Assembly: GCF_964355755.1 (NCBI RefSeq) | Contig: NC_092672.1 | Span: forward strand, 30,376,501-30,440,500 | DNA from: Antedon mediterranea | Taxonomy: Eukaryota > Echinodermata > Crinoidea > Comatulida > Antedonidae | DNA: 64,000 nt | Direction of reading: 5' to 3' | Shown here: piece after piece, positions 34,718 to 45,709 of the stretch | How positions within the stretch are numbered: the first letter of the stretch is position 1 | Layout of the letters: every line of letters starts with the position of its first letter | The notes under the pieces: generated by a model | What the model saw: the letters and a program-made list of their open reading frames with translations, nothing else | Told to the model about the DNA's origin: nothing | Database searches by the model: none | Program-made: the position numbers and the translations under genes

Positions 34718-34758
<41 letters not shown>
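34718..34758. repeat. (TA)n microsatellite
   Basis: Uninterrupted TA dinucleotides, 8 bp longer than the copy at 37246-37278 in the duplicated unit. Confidence 0.9.
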
Positions 34759-34760
<2 letters not shown>

Positions 34761-34906
34761 AAAATGGTGCCATTATGAAATTTAGCCACGGAATAGTGAT
34801 TTATTGTGCCAAAAAGATTGGGCTCTTCTGTGTGTTTATTGATATGATCACATAATTAAATGTACCGTAGGCTACCGAATGGACCGATAGTATAGATAGA
34901 GACGTG

Positions 34907-35067
34907 TATAAATCACAGGCAGTGTTCTGAGACCGTGCGTTTGAAGGAAGTTTGTTCTGCTGTGATAACTTCTCATCACTATACTTGTCAAATTGATAAA
35001 CGATTGAGTAAAGAAGACAAGAGACTACCCAGATTTTAATGACTGATCCTGAAGAGCTCGGGAATAG
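34907..35067 (+). promoter_or_regulatory. Candidate plus-strand promoter and first exon (TATA box, ATG, splice donor)
   Basis: TATAAATC lies at 34907-34914. About 125 bp downstream an ATG (35039) opens the frame MTDPEELGNR, which runs to a strong donor AATAG/GTAAGC (exon end 35067). No downstream exon was recognised on the plus strand, so a product cannot be named. It may be an orphan first exon or chance. It is present again at 37427-37587. Confidence 0.25.
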
Positions 35068-35209
35068 GTAAGCCATGGAATTAGTTTGTAAATCGCTCAG
35101 TCATGTGATATATTCAATCATGATATTATTTCGATGACATTAACTACAAGTTAGCTTCAATCTCACCCTTATTTGTCGACTGCTACCATATTACGTCATT
35201 TTTATCATG

Positions 35210-35368
35210 TGCGCATGCGCATGCGCTAGGCCACTGGTACCTCGACTGGTAAATTTGAGCGCTTGTTCAGTGGCATTTTGATTGCTCTCTGACATGAGTA
35301 CCATGTTAACATATGACGTCATAACACTGCAAAAAGTTTACCAAACATCATGGCCGGGAATCTCGCGA
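35210..35368. promoter_or_regulatory. Cluster of core-promoter-type motifs
   Basis: Two overlapping NRF1-type sites (TGCGCATGCGCA at 35210, GCGCATGCGC at 35217), a palindromic CRE TGACGTCA (35314-35321), a CATGGCCGG YY1-like site (about 35350) and TCTCGCGA (35361-35368) lie within 160 bp of otherwise AT-rich DNA. This resembles a TATA-less promoter inside the TRIM 5 intron. It is duplicated at 37730-37888. Confidence 0.4.
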
Positions 35369-36195
35369 TGATTTTCTGAATAGTAAAGTGAATTTCTCTA
35401 AATTTTTTTTTCCAAACTTTGAATTATTGACTTGTATTGGTTATTTTAAATACAGCTTTTAAAAATACAGGTCATGGCCTGGGTTTTATCATTAGGACAC
35501 CAGCCCTTGTTCAGAAAATTAAGGATTTAGGCCAAGCCTAAGCTACACATTTAGCCTGACCCAAGCCCGTGTACTTCCACCGATCCAGCGCGGTGAAATA
35601 GCAATACGGACGAGTGATACCATTCAGATTACAAGTTCAGATCCCAGGGTCATTACGTCATACGTTCACTGGCACGTCACCGTAAATGTCCACTAAATCT
35701 AAACGTTCTTATATCTGTCGACGAGAACAGTCGACTACAACCCATGTGGACGTGACCGTCGTGTGCACGTTCACTCAATATAAAACTGAAGAGATGAATG
35801 ATACTCATGAAAGTATAAATAAATATTCGTGGTCGGAATGAAAATGATCTATTTTATAGAAAATTGAATACGATACTCTAAAAATCGGTGCTAATCTTAA
35901 CCACAAATAGGTCTACTACAGAATAGACCGAAGAACTTACTAACTGACTTACCTGTTTGTGTTTTCAATATATTAGTGGTTGATAGTTGTAGACAGGCGA
36001 GCCGAATTGCTTTCAGATCTAAGTAAAATGGATCCGATATGATTGAATGGTTATATTGAAGTGGTTCTTATAGCATTGGTGTAAATTTATTAGACTAGCA
36101 TGATTGAGTCTTTTATGCACTGTCTATTGATAAAATATCACAATATTGTGCTTTACGCCGAAACGATTGGATATATACTTACTAAGGCACAATGA

Positions 36196-36939
36196 TTATA
36201 GAAAAGAGTTTGTTATTTTTATCCCACTCTCGAACAGAACACCATCAGTCATTACTTTAAGGTCATCGTTTAATTTAGCTATACATTTATTTGCTTCTTT
36301 TTCCAATCCTGCTGATGTTTGTTTAAACGTTTTAAATGCATCTTTTATGCTGATGGTCACGTGTTTGTCTCTTCCCTCCCATTCCTTATGATCCATGATT
36401 GAACAGTGTATACAAATGGCAACATTGCATATTGTACAAAACACAGTTAAAGGTTCATTGTGGACAGAACACAGGGGCGGATGCATGGCATTGATTTCAC
36501 TTACACTCATAGATCTAACATTTTCCACTGAATGAAACCTGTGATTTTTGCAAGCTCGAATGATCTTATGATAATCACTACACTCTTGGCACAAATATTG
36601 TCTACAATCCTGACAGTAGGTTTTAACTTGACATTCCTTTCCACAAATACATTTTATCTCATCTGTATTTGAAAACTGTTCAATTGTTTCTAACAAATTA
36701 TTAAGAAACGTGTTGGGTGGTAATTTCTTTAGACCACCCTCTGGAATCTGATAAGATTTGGAGCAAGTTGGGCAGTTTACTTTGTTAGGTTTCTTCAACC
36801 AATTGTGAAGACAACTCAGACAGAAGCTGTGAAGACATGTTAAGGTTATGGGTTCGTTGAGTCGATTAAAGCATATTTGGCACTCTAGAACCTTCTCATC
36901 AATATCTTCGAGAAATGTAGCCAATTCACTTGTAGCCAT
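36196..36939 (-). CDS. Truncated TRIM copy 5b (RING, B-boxes, partial coiled coil)
   Basis: The 247-aa frame is identical to copy 5 for about 233 residues (RING, B-box 1, B-box 2, start of coiled coil to KVMTDG). It then reads through the duplication junction into 14 novel residues (VLFESGIKITNSFL) before a stop. It keeps the start codon, the splice acceptor (ending at 36951) and the full copied upstream region with first exon (edge 38473), so it could be transcribed. Without filamin and NHL domains it would have lost substrate recognition. It is probably a very young non-functional or dominant-acting fragment. Confidence 0.85.
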   Translation of the reverse strand: MATSELATFLEDIDEKVLECQICFNRLNEPITLTCLHSFCLSCLHNWLKKPNKVNCPTCSKSYQIPEGGLKKLPPNTFLNNLLETIEQFSNTDEIKCICGKECQVKTYCQDCRQYLCQECSDYHKIIRACKNHRFHSVENVRSMSVSEINAMHPPLCSVHNEPLTVFCTICNVAICIHCSIMDHKEWEGRDKHVTISIKDAFKTFKQTSAGLEKEANKCIAKLNDDLKVMTDGVLFESGIKITNSFL

Positions 36940-37242
36940 CTTAGATTAATCTGTGAACAAGTAATTATTTATATTCGATAGTATATACATTTATATTATA
37001 TATTTTCTTTTAATAATGTAATTGTGTTATTATAGTAATGATTATACTAAGATTATAATCGTTTATTGTTCATTGCTTAAATTAAAAAAAAACCTTAATT
37101 TGAAAGAAAAACAATACAGTTCATGATTTTTTCAAATTAAAACGTTTCTTTTCTTGTAAATAAACAATCATTATGGTTAACAATGTGTTATGGCGAAAAA
37201 CTACCTATTATTATAGAGACAGATCCAATTGCTCTGATATTA

Positions 37243-37280
<38 letters not shown>

Positions 37281-38757
37281 AAAATGGTGCCATTATGAAA
37301 TTTAGCCACGGAATAGTGATTTATTGTGCCAAAAAGATTGGGCTCTTCTGTGTGTTTATTGATATGATCACATAATTAAATGTACCGTAGGCTACCGAAT
37401 GGACCGATAGTATAGATAGAGACGTGTATAAATCACAGGCAGTGTTCTGAGACCGTGCGTTTGAAGGAAGTTTGTTCTGCTGTGATAACTTCTCATCACT
37501 ATACTTGTCAAATTGATAAACGATTGAGTAAAGAAGACAAGAGACTACCCAGATTTTAATGACTGATCCTGAAGAGCTCGGGAATAGGTAAGCCATGGAA
37601 TTAGTTTGTAAATCGCTCAGTCATGTGATATATTCAATCATGATATTATTTCGATGACATTAACTACAAGTTAGCTTCAATCTCACCCTTATTTGTCGAC
37701 TGCTACCATATTACGTCATTTTTATCATGTGCGCATGCGCATGCGCTAGGCCACTGGTACCTCGACTGGTAAATTTGAGCGCTTGTTCAGTGGCATTTTG
37801 ATTGCTCTCTGACATGAGTACCATGTTAACATATGACGTCATAACACTGCAAAAAGTTTACCAAACATCATGGCCGGGAATCTCGCGATGATTTTCTGAA
37901 TAGTAAAGTGAATTTCTCTAAATTTTTTTTTCCAAACTTTGAATTATTGACTTGTATTGGTTATTTTAAATACAGCTTTTAAAAATACAGGTCATGGCCT
38001 GGGTTTTATCATTAGGACACCAGCCCTTGTTCAGAAAATTAAGGATTTAGGCCAAGCCTAAGCTACACATTTAGCCTGACCCAAGCCCGTGTACTTCCAC
38101 CGATCCAGCGCGGTGAAATAGCAATACGGACGAGTGATACCATTCAGATTACAAGTTCAGATCCCAGGGTCATTACGTCATACGTTCACTGGCACGTCAC
38201 CGTAAATGTCCACTAAATCTAAACGTTCTTATATCTGTCGACGAGAACAGTCGACTACAACCCATGTGGACGTGACCGTCGTGTGCACGTTCACTCAATA
38301 TAAAACTGAAGAGATGAATGATACTCATGAAAGTATAAATAAATATTCGTGGTCGGAATGAAAATGATCTATTTTATAGAAAATTGAATACGATACTCTA
38401 AAAATCGGTGCTAATCTTAACCACAAATAGGTCTACTACAGAATAGACCGAAGAACTTACTAACTGACTTACCTGTTTGTGTTTTCAATATATTAGTGGT
38501 TGATAGTTGTAGACAGGCGAGCCGAATTGCTTTCAGATCTAAGTAAAATGGATCCGATATGATTGAATGGTTATATTGAAGTGGTTCTTGTACCGTTGGT
38601 GTAAATTTATTAGACTAGCATGATTGAGTCTTTTATGCACTGTCTATTGATAAAATATCACAATATTGTGCTTTACGCCGAAACGATTGGATATATACTT
38701 ACTAAGGCACAATGATTATAGAAAAGAGTTTGTTATTTTTATCCCACTCTCGAACAG

Positions 38758-39303
38758 GGATTAAAGGAAAATAACAACCAGCGTTGAATGTTTAACAGCA
38801 ATAGCAATTAATTTTTTTTATTAACATCAACTAACTGTAATACATTGTAAAAAAATGTAATAAAACAAACACGTTAAAACAGATTATAATATTATAATTA
38901 TCGTTTTATTGAACAGAATCAGCCATATTAATGATTAAAATAAATTCTTGCGCCTTTCTTAAACCATGGAGGAACTATTCCGAATTCCATAGTCGCCAAT
39001 GACAGAAGTAATGGCTGCTATATGTATGTCACATATTGTTTAATCTCATTCTCCACTATTCCACCCGATTCTCGGTATTCTATTTAGATTTATCTAGATA
39101 GGAAAATGTTGTAATACAGTATCGTGATTCACATGTATCGCCTCGTATCAAGACACTATCTAACACTTAACCTATCTTACTTGATACAGATAAAACTATG
39201 TTATGCACATGAGATGCTGTATTACAGAATTTTCCTACATACATGAGAATCGGGTACATTGATCTTGGTGTAAATAAAGTAACGGCAACATTATTAGATA
39301 TTG
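38758..39303. other. AT-rich spacer without recognised genes
   Basis: Nothing supported. A weak inverted pairing exists between about 39055-39115 and 39195-39250 (ATTCTC/GAGAAT, GGAAAATGTTGTAATACAG versus TGTATTACAGAATTTTCC), which suggests an old foldback or MITE. Confidence 0.35.
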
Positions 39304-39833
39304 TTTAAATTTGTATATGGCGGATAAAGAGTATTAGTCGGGTTTGTGGTACACCTTGTGTTGTATATGGCGGATAAACAGTATAGTCGGGTTTGTGGTA
39401 GGCCTACACCTTGTGTTTTATATGGCGGATAAAACAGTATAGTTGGGTTTGTGGTACACATTGTGTTGTATATGGCGGATAAACAGTATAGTCGGGTTTG
39501 TGGTACACCTTGTGTTGTATATGACGGATAAACAGTATAGTCGGGTTTGTGGTAGGCCTACACCTTGTGTTTTATATGGCGGATAAAACAGTATAGTTGG
39601 GTTTGTGGTACACATTGTGTTGTATATGGCGGATAAACAGTATAGTCGGGTTTGTGGTACACCTTGTGTTGTATATGACGGATAAACAGTATAGTCGGGT
39701 TTGTGGTAGGCCTACACCTTGTGTTTTATATGGCGGATAAAACAGTATGGTTGGGTTTGTGGTACACATTGTGTTGTATATGGCGGATAAACAGTATAGT
39801 CAGGTTTGTGGTACACCCTGTGTTCCAAAAAGG
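39304..39833. repeat. Minisatellite with higher-order structure (49/50/55-bp units, 154-bp period)
   Basis: The basic unit contains TATATGGCGGATAAACAG, TATAGTCGGGTTTGTGGTA and CACCTTGTGTT. Three unit types (50, 49 and 55 bp) alternate in order, giving a 154-bp higher-order repeat. The 55-bp type differs from the others by an extra GGCCTA at GGTA/CACC (TAGGCCTA at 39399, 39553 and 39707). Confidence 0.92.
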
Positions 39834-39844
39834 AAATAATGTAC

Positions 39845-39909
39845 AGTTGAGAGTATCTCGACATTTTGGAGTAGAAGCATAACACCGAAACGTCGAGATA
39901 TTCTCAACT
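39845..39909. repeat. Short hairpin with CCGAAACG motif
   Basis: AGTTGAGAGTATCTCGAC (39845-39862) pairs with GTCGAGATATTCTCAACT (39892-39909) around a 29-nt loop that ends CACCGAAAC. The arrangement resembles retroelement 3' ends that carry hammerhead-like folds, but a CUGAUGA core is not visible. Confidence 0.35.
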
Positions 39910-40688
39910 TTCTTTTTTTTCTTTTTTTTAAACTTAAGATGGATTTGCTACTAGCAATCATCATATCCAGTAGCACCATAGATAATTAACAATATTCTAA
40001 GTAATTCTTATATATGAAAAATGCATGTTTATATATTTATTGTAGATCATTATGGGCCTAGTGTAAATATGCCTTTACCCTATAAACAAAGTAAACATTT
40101 CAATACTCTTTGATTATTATGGGCCTTAAATTCACTTAGAAAACATTGCATGACAGTTTGTGAGAGTAAATACACAGTCCTAGATTGACATGTGGCATAT
40201 GTATGTTCAAGTACAGTTTTCTATTTCTCCATCAACGTGGTATGATTCGAGTTTCCCTCTTTGCCTTTAAAATATACATTGTTCCTGAAGAACAGTTATT
40301 TGAAATACATATAGTTATGTGATGGCGCTAGTTAATCTTCGTCATGCATGATTACTTTATAAGAATGATAATGTAATGTACATACATGTAAAAACGACGT
40401 AGCCTAAACTACGTATAGCATAACAGGCTATCGTTGTAGTAAATAAAGTACGAATGTATTTCATTGGTGTCATTACTTTGTACTTGTACGTGAGCATTCT
40501 GGACGGCAGCATAATAGATAGATCAAACTTAATCACAACAAAATCTGATACAATAAGGAAAGTAGCACATGTCAGCCTACCATTAGCTAATGTAAATCAG
40601 GCTATTTATTATAAAATTGTCCATACTAGATTAAAATTGACCATATCATTGCTAATGGACGTTGACATTTTCTTCTTGTACTTGTATC

Positions 40689-43600
40689 TCATATGCAGTG
40701 TACAAGCCAGGCTCCACCATAATTAAATTCACCTTCTTCTTTGTTTCTGATAAATAATCTGAATTTATAATAACCTGTGCGCGCTAATTTAAACGTTAGA
40801 ACTATTTTATTACGATGTGTATCTTCTGTGGAATAAGCAACATCAAACTCGTTTTTGAGATCTTCCGTTTGCTTGTGAAAATTCAATCTTCCAAGAATCT
40901 TTCCATGGGTACCAGATGTTAGAGTCAGTGTTGTGTCCTTGCCTAGAGGAGATGAAATAACGGCTGATTTTGGCTGAATAACAGAAAACCCGTAGTCAAA
41001 AAATATCTGTATAGGGCCCCATGGCTGTCTGTCGTTTGAGGGAAGTTGTAGTGACTGTTTTTTCTTAGCATCAACTAACCAACTACCAATATATTTACCA
41101 CTAAACACGTCAAGACAATAAAACCCATATTCGGGTGGATAAAACTGAAATGTATATAATATTGTGTCATCATTTTGTTGTACAGAATCAGCCACAACAC
41201 AATCATTAAAATCAGTACCGGAGCCATTCTTAAACTTGAAAGTAATTCCTGTTCGTCGTTTAATCGTTGAAGCTATCACTAAACCGGGCTCGTCGTCTTT
41301 TTGATAAATCGTAGAAGAGGTTGGCGATTTAACTTGTAGATTATGAGCAATCATTTCAGATGTACAAGGCCCCCATGCTCCGTCTTTGCTAAATGCAAAC
41401 ACGTTGCCTTCATATGGTTTAATAACATTAACCAGCCATCGGCCTATAGAGTCTTTAGTTGTTGTGTCAGGTTTTCCTGCATATAGTTTGAATTCATAAA
41501 AGCCAATGGCGTCAATACGAAATCGAAATTGTATGTTAACTGTTGATCCTTGTCGATGTGTTTCAGCATAAACCAAATTGTGTACTTCTTCATTGTCCTT
41601 AGTTTTCAAGGAATACAGTATCTGTGTGTTTTTTTCATTATACTGTATTTCAAACTTACTTTCTTTGTTGGTGCATACGATTTCAGAACCTGTTGTGGTG
41701 TCTAATAATATCTTGTGTGTGCCAAACTTTTCATTTGGTCCCCAATTTTGGAATGGCAAGTATGGGAGTAATGTTGTAGTTTTCATTTTCTTATTCAGTA
41801 TCAAATAAGTAGCGCCGGTCTCATATCGATTCGTAGGCACGTCTTCTTTGTTTAATCTGGCGTGCAGTATCAACGAATATTCTCCAATTGTAGGACATCT
41901 TACATTGAATAAAACCATTCCTGGATAAGAATCAGCAAATACGTATTCTGTAAGATCATTACCGTTGTCGTCTCTAAACTTGAATCTGATTGGCTCACAT
42001 CCTGGTCTTTCGATTGTAAATCTAGTGTATCCATTTACTGTTTCAATAATAGGATGTGTTACAGATGATTTAAATCCTCCTTCTATAAAAGCGGGAACTG
42101 ATCCTAGAAAACGTGTAAAGTCTGGAAATAGTTGGGAACCAGTAACACACGTCGCATGCACTATAAACCCCATTAGCCTATTATCCCGACTATCTTTTTT
42201 TGCACGGTCCGACAAACAAACAGGCTCACCGAATAATATGACCTTATAAACTCCAGCATGTGGCAAACGTAGCAATAACGTTGCGGTGTTTTCTTTTTCT
42301 ATCATTGCTATGGAATTTTTAACTATCTGTTGTGTTGCTTCGTCTGTTAATGTATGTCTGTATGTCATCTTGTATTTGCTGCGAAATATCAGCTCTATTC
42401 TATTGGAATCGGTTTTTATATAGCCTTCAGATAACGATGGTTTTACACTTGACACCTAAAAAATATAATAATTTTTCTCTTACTCTATTTTATTCAATTC
42501 AATCGAAACCAACAGCGATGATTACCGCCACTAACAGGAGGTTTGATACAAACAAAGCCAGGACTGTTTAAAGCTCCTTGATTGGTCCTAACATTAATCA
42601 AGGGCTTCTCTCGTCCAGTGCCCAACTTGACCAGAGAAACACAGCAGTTTCAAAGATATAAAATAACTAGGGCGCCACCAAGTCTTTACGCTAGCGTGTG
42701 GCGTAAACAAACGCGATCTAAATTTAACAAACCGCGATTAACTGAACCGTGGAAGAAAACAGAAATTGAAGTCTTTGAAAAACAGCCAATAGGAAAAATT
42801 TAAAAAAATAAAACTGACGATCAAAATTTGAATATTCATTAGATGACTTTTAAACACTTCACAGTTTAAAACATAGCTGTAGCATTAATGTTTGTAGAGA
42901 AAGCGTGGTTTGTTTCGATCGTAATTTATCGGTTTTTCATTATTAAAAAAGTAAGTAATATATTACCATTCATACCTTTGAGTCAGGTAATCACAGAGTC
43001 AAGACTTATACCTGTTTGATGTATACTTTTTAACAAACACATATTGGCAATATTGTCAAGAGTTAACGGTTCAATTTTTAATACAATAGTGATGTTTAGG
43101 CGTCATGGATCGTATTTTCAACACTAGCCTCTCATAGATGTAAATGTAGTACGCGCATGGGCCAATACGTCTGAGGCAGCAATGCTGATTTCAAATTCCT
43201 AATGGGGCCCCCGCTCCATATACAGCACCCGATATTCCCAGATGGTCTCCCATCCAACCAGGCCCAAGCGTTGCCTAACATCGGTGATCGGACGAGAACC
43301 GGTGTTTCAACGTGGTAAAGCCGTATTTATATATACTAGTACAGTATATGGGAGGACACGTGGACAGTCTAACGTATCTAAAGGAACTTTTCTTGCAAAA
43401 ATGTACCTTATAAAAACATCCTGATGGGTATACCCGCGCCTGATTTGTCCATTTATTGCCATCGCTTATCGGATCGGCAACCATTGCCAGTGCACTGTCG
43501 TCTGGTTTGTGAGAATAGCGTAACGTTTCTGGCGGTGTCAAGAAGTAGCCTTCGTTCCAACGGAAAACATATGTATATATGCCATTAACTTTCTCTGTTA

Positions 43601-45682
43601 TAAAAGAAAATATATTAGCAATGATAGTTGTGTATGTACATTACATTTCGCTTTAAGTTTGAGCAATCTAGTTTAGTGGGCGAGAAGTCTACAGTATGTT
43701 AAAAGTTTTGTCTTAAACCTCTAGTCTAGCTTGCCTTCATCATGTGAAACTTCAAGGTATAGTAACATTAACAGTGCTATGACGAAGTCAATTTATGTTT
43801 TAGTTTACTTTAGTTGATCTACCGTTGATCGAAAAAAAAGATATACACTGTTACTTTTTTATAAAGAAAGATTTGATAAAGGCAGTTGAGTGTAAATACC
43901 TGGAGAACCAGATGCCCAAGTGGCATCGCACAAAAACCACTTATTTGATATCTTGACGCGATTCCACGCATGTCTATGTTTTTCTCCATTCACGAAGTCA
44001 TCGCCAATTCTGTATGAACCTCCTTTTGCTATGCCTGAAATTTTCTCACAAGGTAGATCACACAATCTAAAATTAGAAATAGATTTATGTTGTTTAAAAC
44101 GGATCAAGAATATTACATTTTCTCAATCCGATATTAGACGTGATGATGATGATTTTTTTGAGCCACTGTTTTTATTCTTTTTTCAAGAAATGAAATGAAC
44201 TAAATAGTTCTTGGTTTATATATGTAGGCTTACTATGTACTGCTTATGTAGGTTTATAGAAAATTAGTATTAAAGATACTATTGTTTATATTTTTAGATT
44301 ATTTTGAAGGATACCAATTTCTTTATTTTTTGTTTTTCATGTTTTTAACACAACCAAAAGAAATGTTCAAATAGTTTTTTCTGAATGTTTTTCTTACCGA
44401 CACATTTCGAAGACTAGATTTGAAAATCCCGCGCAGACACCAGTGCCTTCGTTTAGCACGTCCTGGGGATCCGATGAGCCGCGTTGACCGGTTGCCAGGA
44501 AGTTAACGTCATACTTTATATTGGTAGCTACCCATCGTATTATAACGCGCGCCTTATCATAGTCGCCTGATGTTGGCTTCATCAAATAGTCCACTAAACC
44601 TTTAATGTTACGTTTCATTGAGTTTGGAGCCTGAAAAAAGCACGTAACATCACATTCAGTGCACATAAAGAAGCCAAACGAATTCATTATAAACGAAGAA
44701 GAATTTTAGTTAAAGAATTGTAGGCATATAGGCGACAAAATCATCACCCTAAAGCAGTAAAGTCATTGTAAACGGGGTAAAGAATGGATTTTGATCTTAT
44801 TTAAACAATTGTATACCCTAACGAACTAATTTGTATGTTAATGTTTGGAAAATTACAGTAGACCTAAAATATAAAAAAATCCTTAAGTTTAATGTTTAGA
44901 GACTGATTTATTAAACTATCGAGTAAAATACAAGTTGAATCACATAAGTTACTGCTAGATCAGGCTGAGCATGAGGAGATGACTTAATAAAAACATCACC
45001 GATAATCAAGAGGGTGTGATTTTTATTCTTGTTTTTGCAAAAACAGTAAATAAAAAAGGAAAAAAGAAAAAGCAGCAAAGGCACAAAAGGGAACTAAATC
45101 AAGTCAAGTCAAGTCAAGTTAAATTAGAAAAAAAGGATCAAAAGTTAATACTTCACGAATTTAGCGATTAGTGTTTTGATATCAACACGTAGGCCTATAG
45201 GACTTCTATGAATGTGAACTACCTACCTTTTCCACATGTTGATCAAGACGATTCGTGGTATCAAAGCCAGGATAGATGGCTTTATGTTCGGGTGTAAAGA
45301 AATGATGTAGATCATACTTGCAGGTCACATTTGAAGGGTTAGGTCTTGGAAAGGCTTGGCAGGCTTCACTATAAAGTGTTAGCTGACCACTATTTCTCGA
45401 GTTTTCTTCATCTTCGTCGTTACCAATGTTATGCTTATCTCGAATATGAAGCGATGACTTCACTACACTCTTCGATATGGGTCGTATATTATTTCTTCCG
45501 TCATCTGTGTCATCAACATCTTCAATTTTAGAACCACTATCAGAAGTAAGCCTAGATTCAATTACATCCTTTTCTATTTTACCCGTTATCTTGTTTTCTA
45601 TAATAGGCCTATCCGGAATATGAGGCGATATTGATTTCACTACACTCGGCGTAGTCCTATTTTTAGAAGACCCACACCCCAT
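40689..45682 (-). CDS. Kyphoscoliosis peptidase-like (transglutaminase-like) protein, five coding exons
   Basis: Coding exons, minus strand: 45682-45227, 44630-44398, 44066-43900, 43594-43407 and 42455-40689. Phases agree at every junction and give 936 aa. The N-terminus MGCGSSKN is a good N-myristoylation signal, followed by a charged, low-complexity region to about 152. The transglutaminase-like core has Cys218 (GTGVCAGFSN), His262 (RHAWNRV) and Asp277 (FLCDATWASG), i.e. a complete Cys-His-Asp triad. The long C-terminal half holds several repeated modules marked by NWGP, AWGP and PWGP. KY and hillarin relatives act in muscle or cytoskeletal integrity as protease or scaffold; whether this one cleaves is unknown. 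The final exon is unusually large (588 codons). Fragments of it are scattered beside other TRIM copies. Confidence 0.9.
43219..43329 (-). pseudogene. 5S rRNA-like sequence in KY intron
   Basis: On the minus strand it reads TACCACGTTGAAACACCGG, TTCTCGTCCGATCACCGATG, TTGGATGGGAGACC and GGGAATATCGGGTGCTGTA, which are clear 5S rRNA segments. About 7 nt (AGTACTT in normal 5S) are missing between GGCCTGGTT and GGATGGG, and the 5' end is altered, so it is a pseudogene or the head of a 5S-derived SINE. It lies in the intron between coding exons 4 and 5, on the KY strand. Confidence 0.85.
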
Positions 45683-45709
45683 AATGTGATAGTTTTGCAA
45701 TCTGCTATT

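Larger units (their letters stand above)
34423..35952 (-). other. Predicted 5'-UTR intron of TRIM copy 5
   Basis: Acceptor TTCACAG ending at 34423; donor CAG/GTAAGTCAG beginning at 35952, the strongest donor of the set. The first exon edge is 35953. A near-identical copy for the duplicated gene lies at 36951-38472. Confidence 0.6.
33710..38757. repeat. Recent tandem duplication, units 33710-36237 and 36238-38757
   Basis: The second unit repeats the first almost base for base over 2.5 kb. The differences I saw are the (TA)n length (34718-34758 against 37246-37278, 8 bp), a 1-nt change in an A-run, and a few substitutions near 36068-36077 versus 38588-38597. The junction at 36237/36238 (CGAACAG then AACACC) is blunt with no clear microhomology. 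The duplicated segment runs from the middle of the TRIM 5 coiled coil to beyond its first exon. It could also be an assembly artefact, which read depth would reveal. Confidence 0.95.

Noticed and set aside
42582-42803. Plus-strand 73-codon frame in the KY intron
   Set aside because: No domain, no homologue in the window, no splice or promoter context.
45604-45611. TAGGCCTA within KY exon 2 as a scar insertion
   Set aside because: The neighbouring internal repeat (HIRDKHNIGN) has the same length, so there is no evidence the six bases were inserted here.
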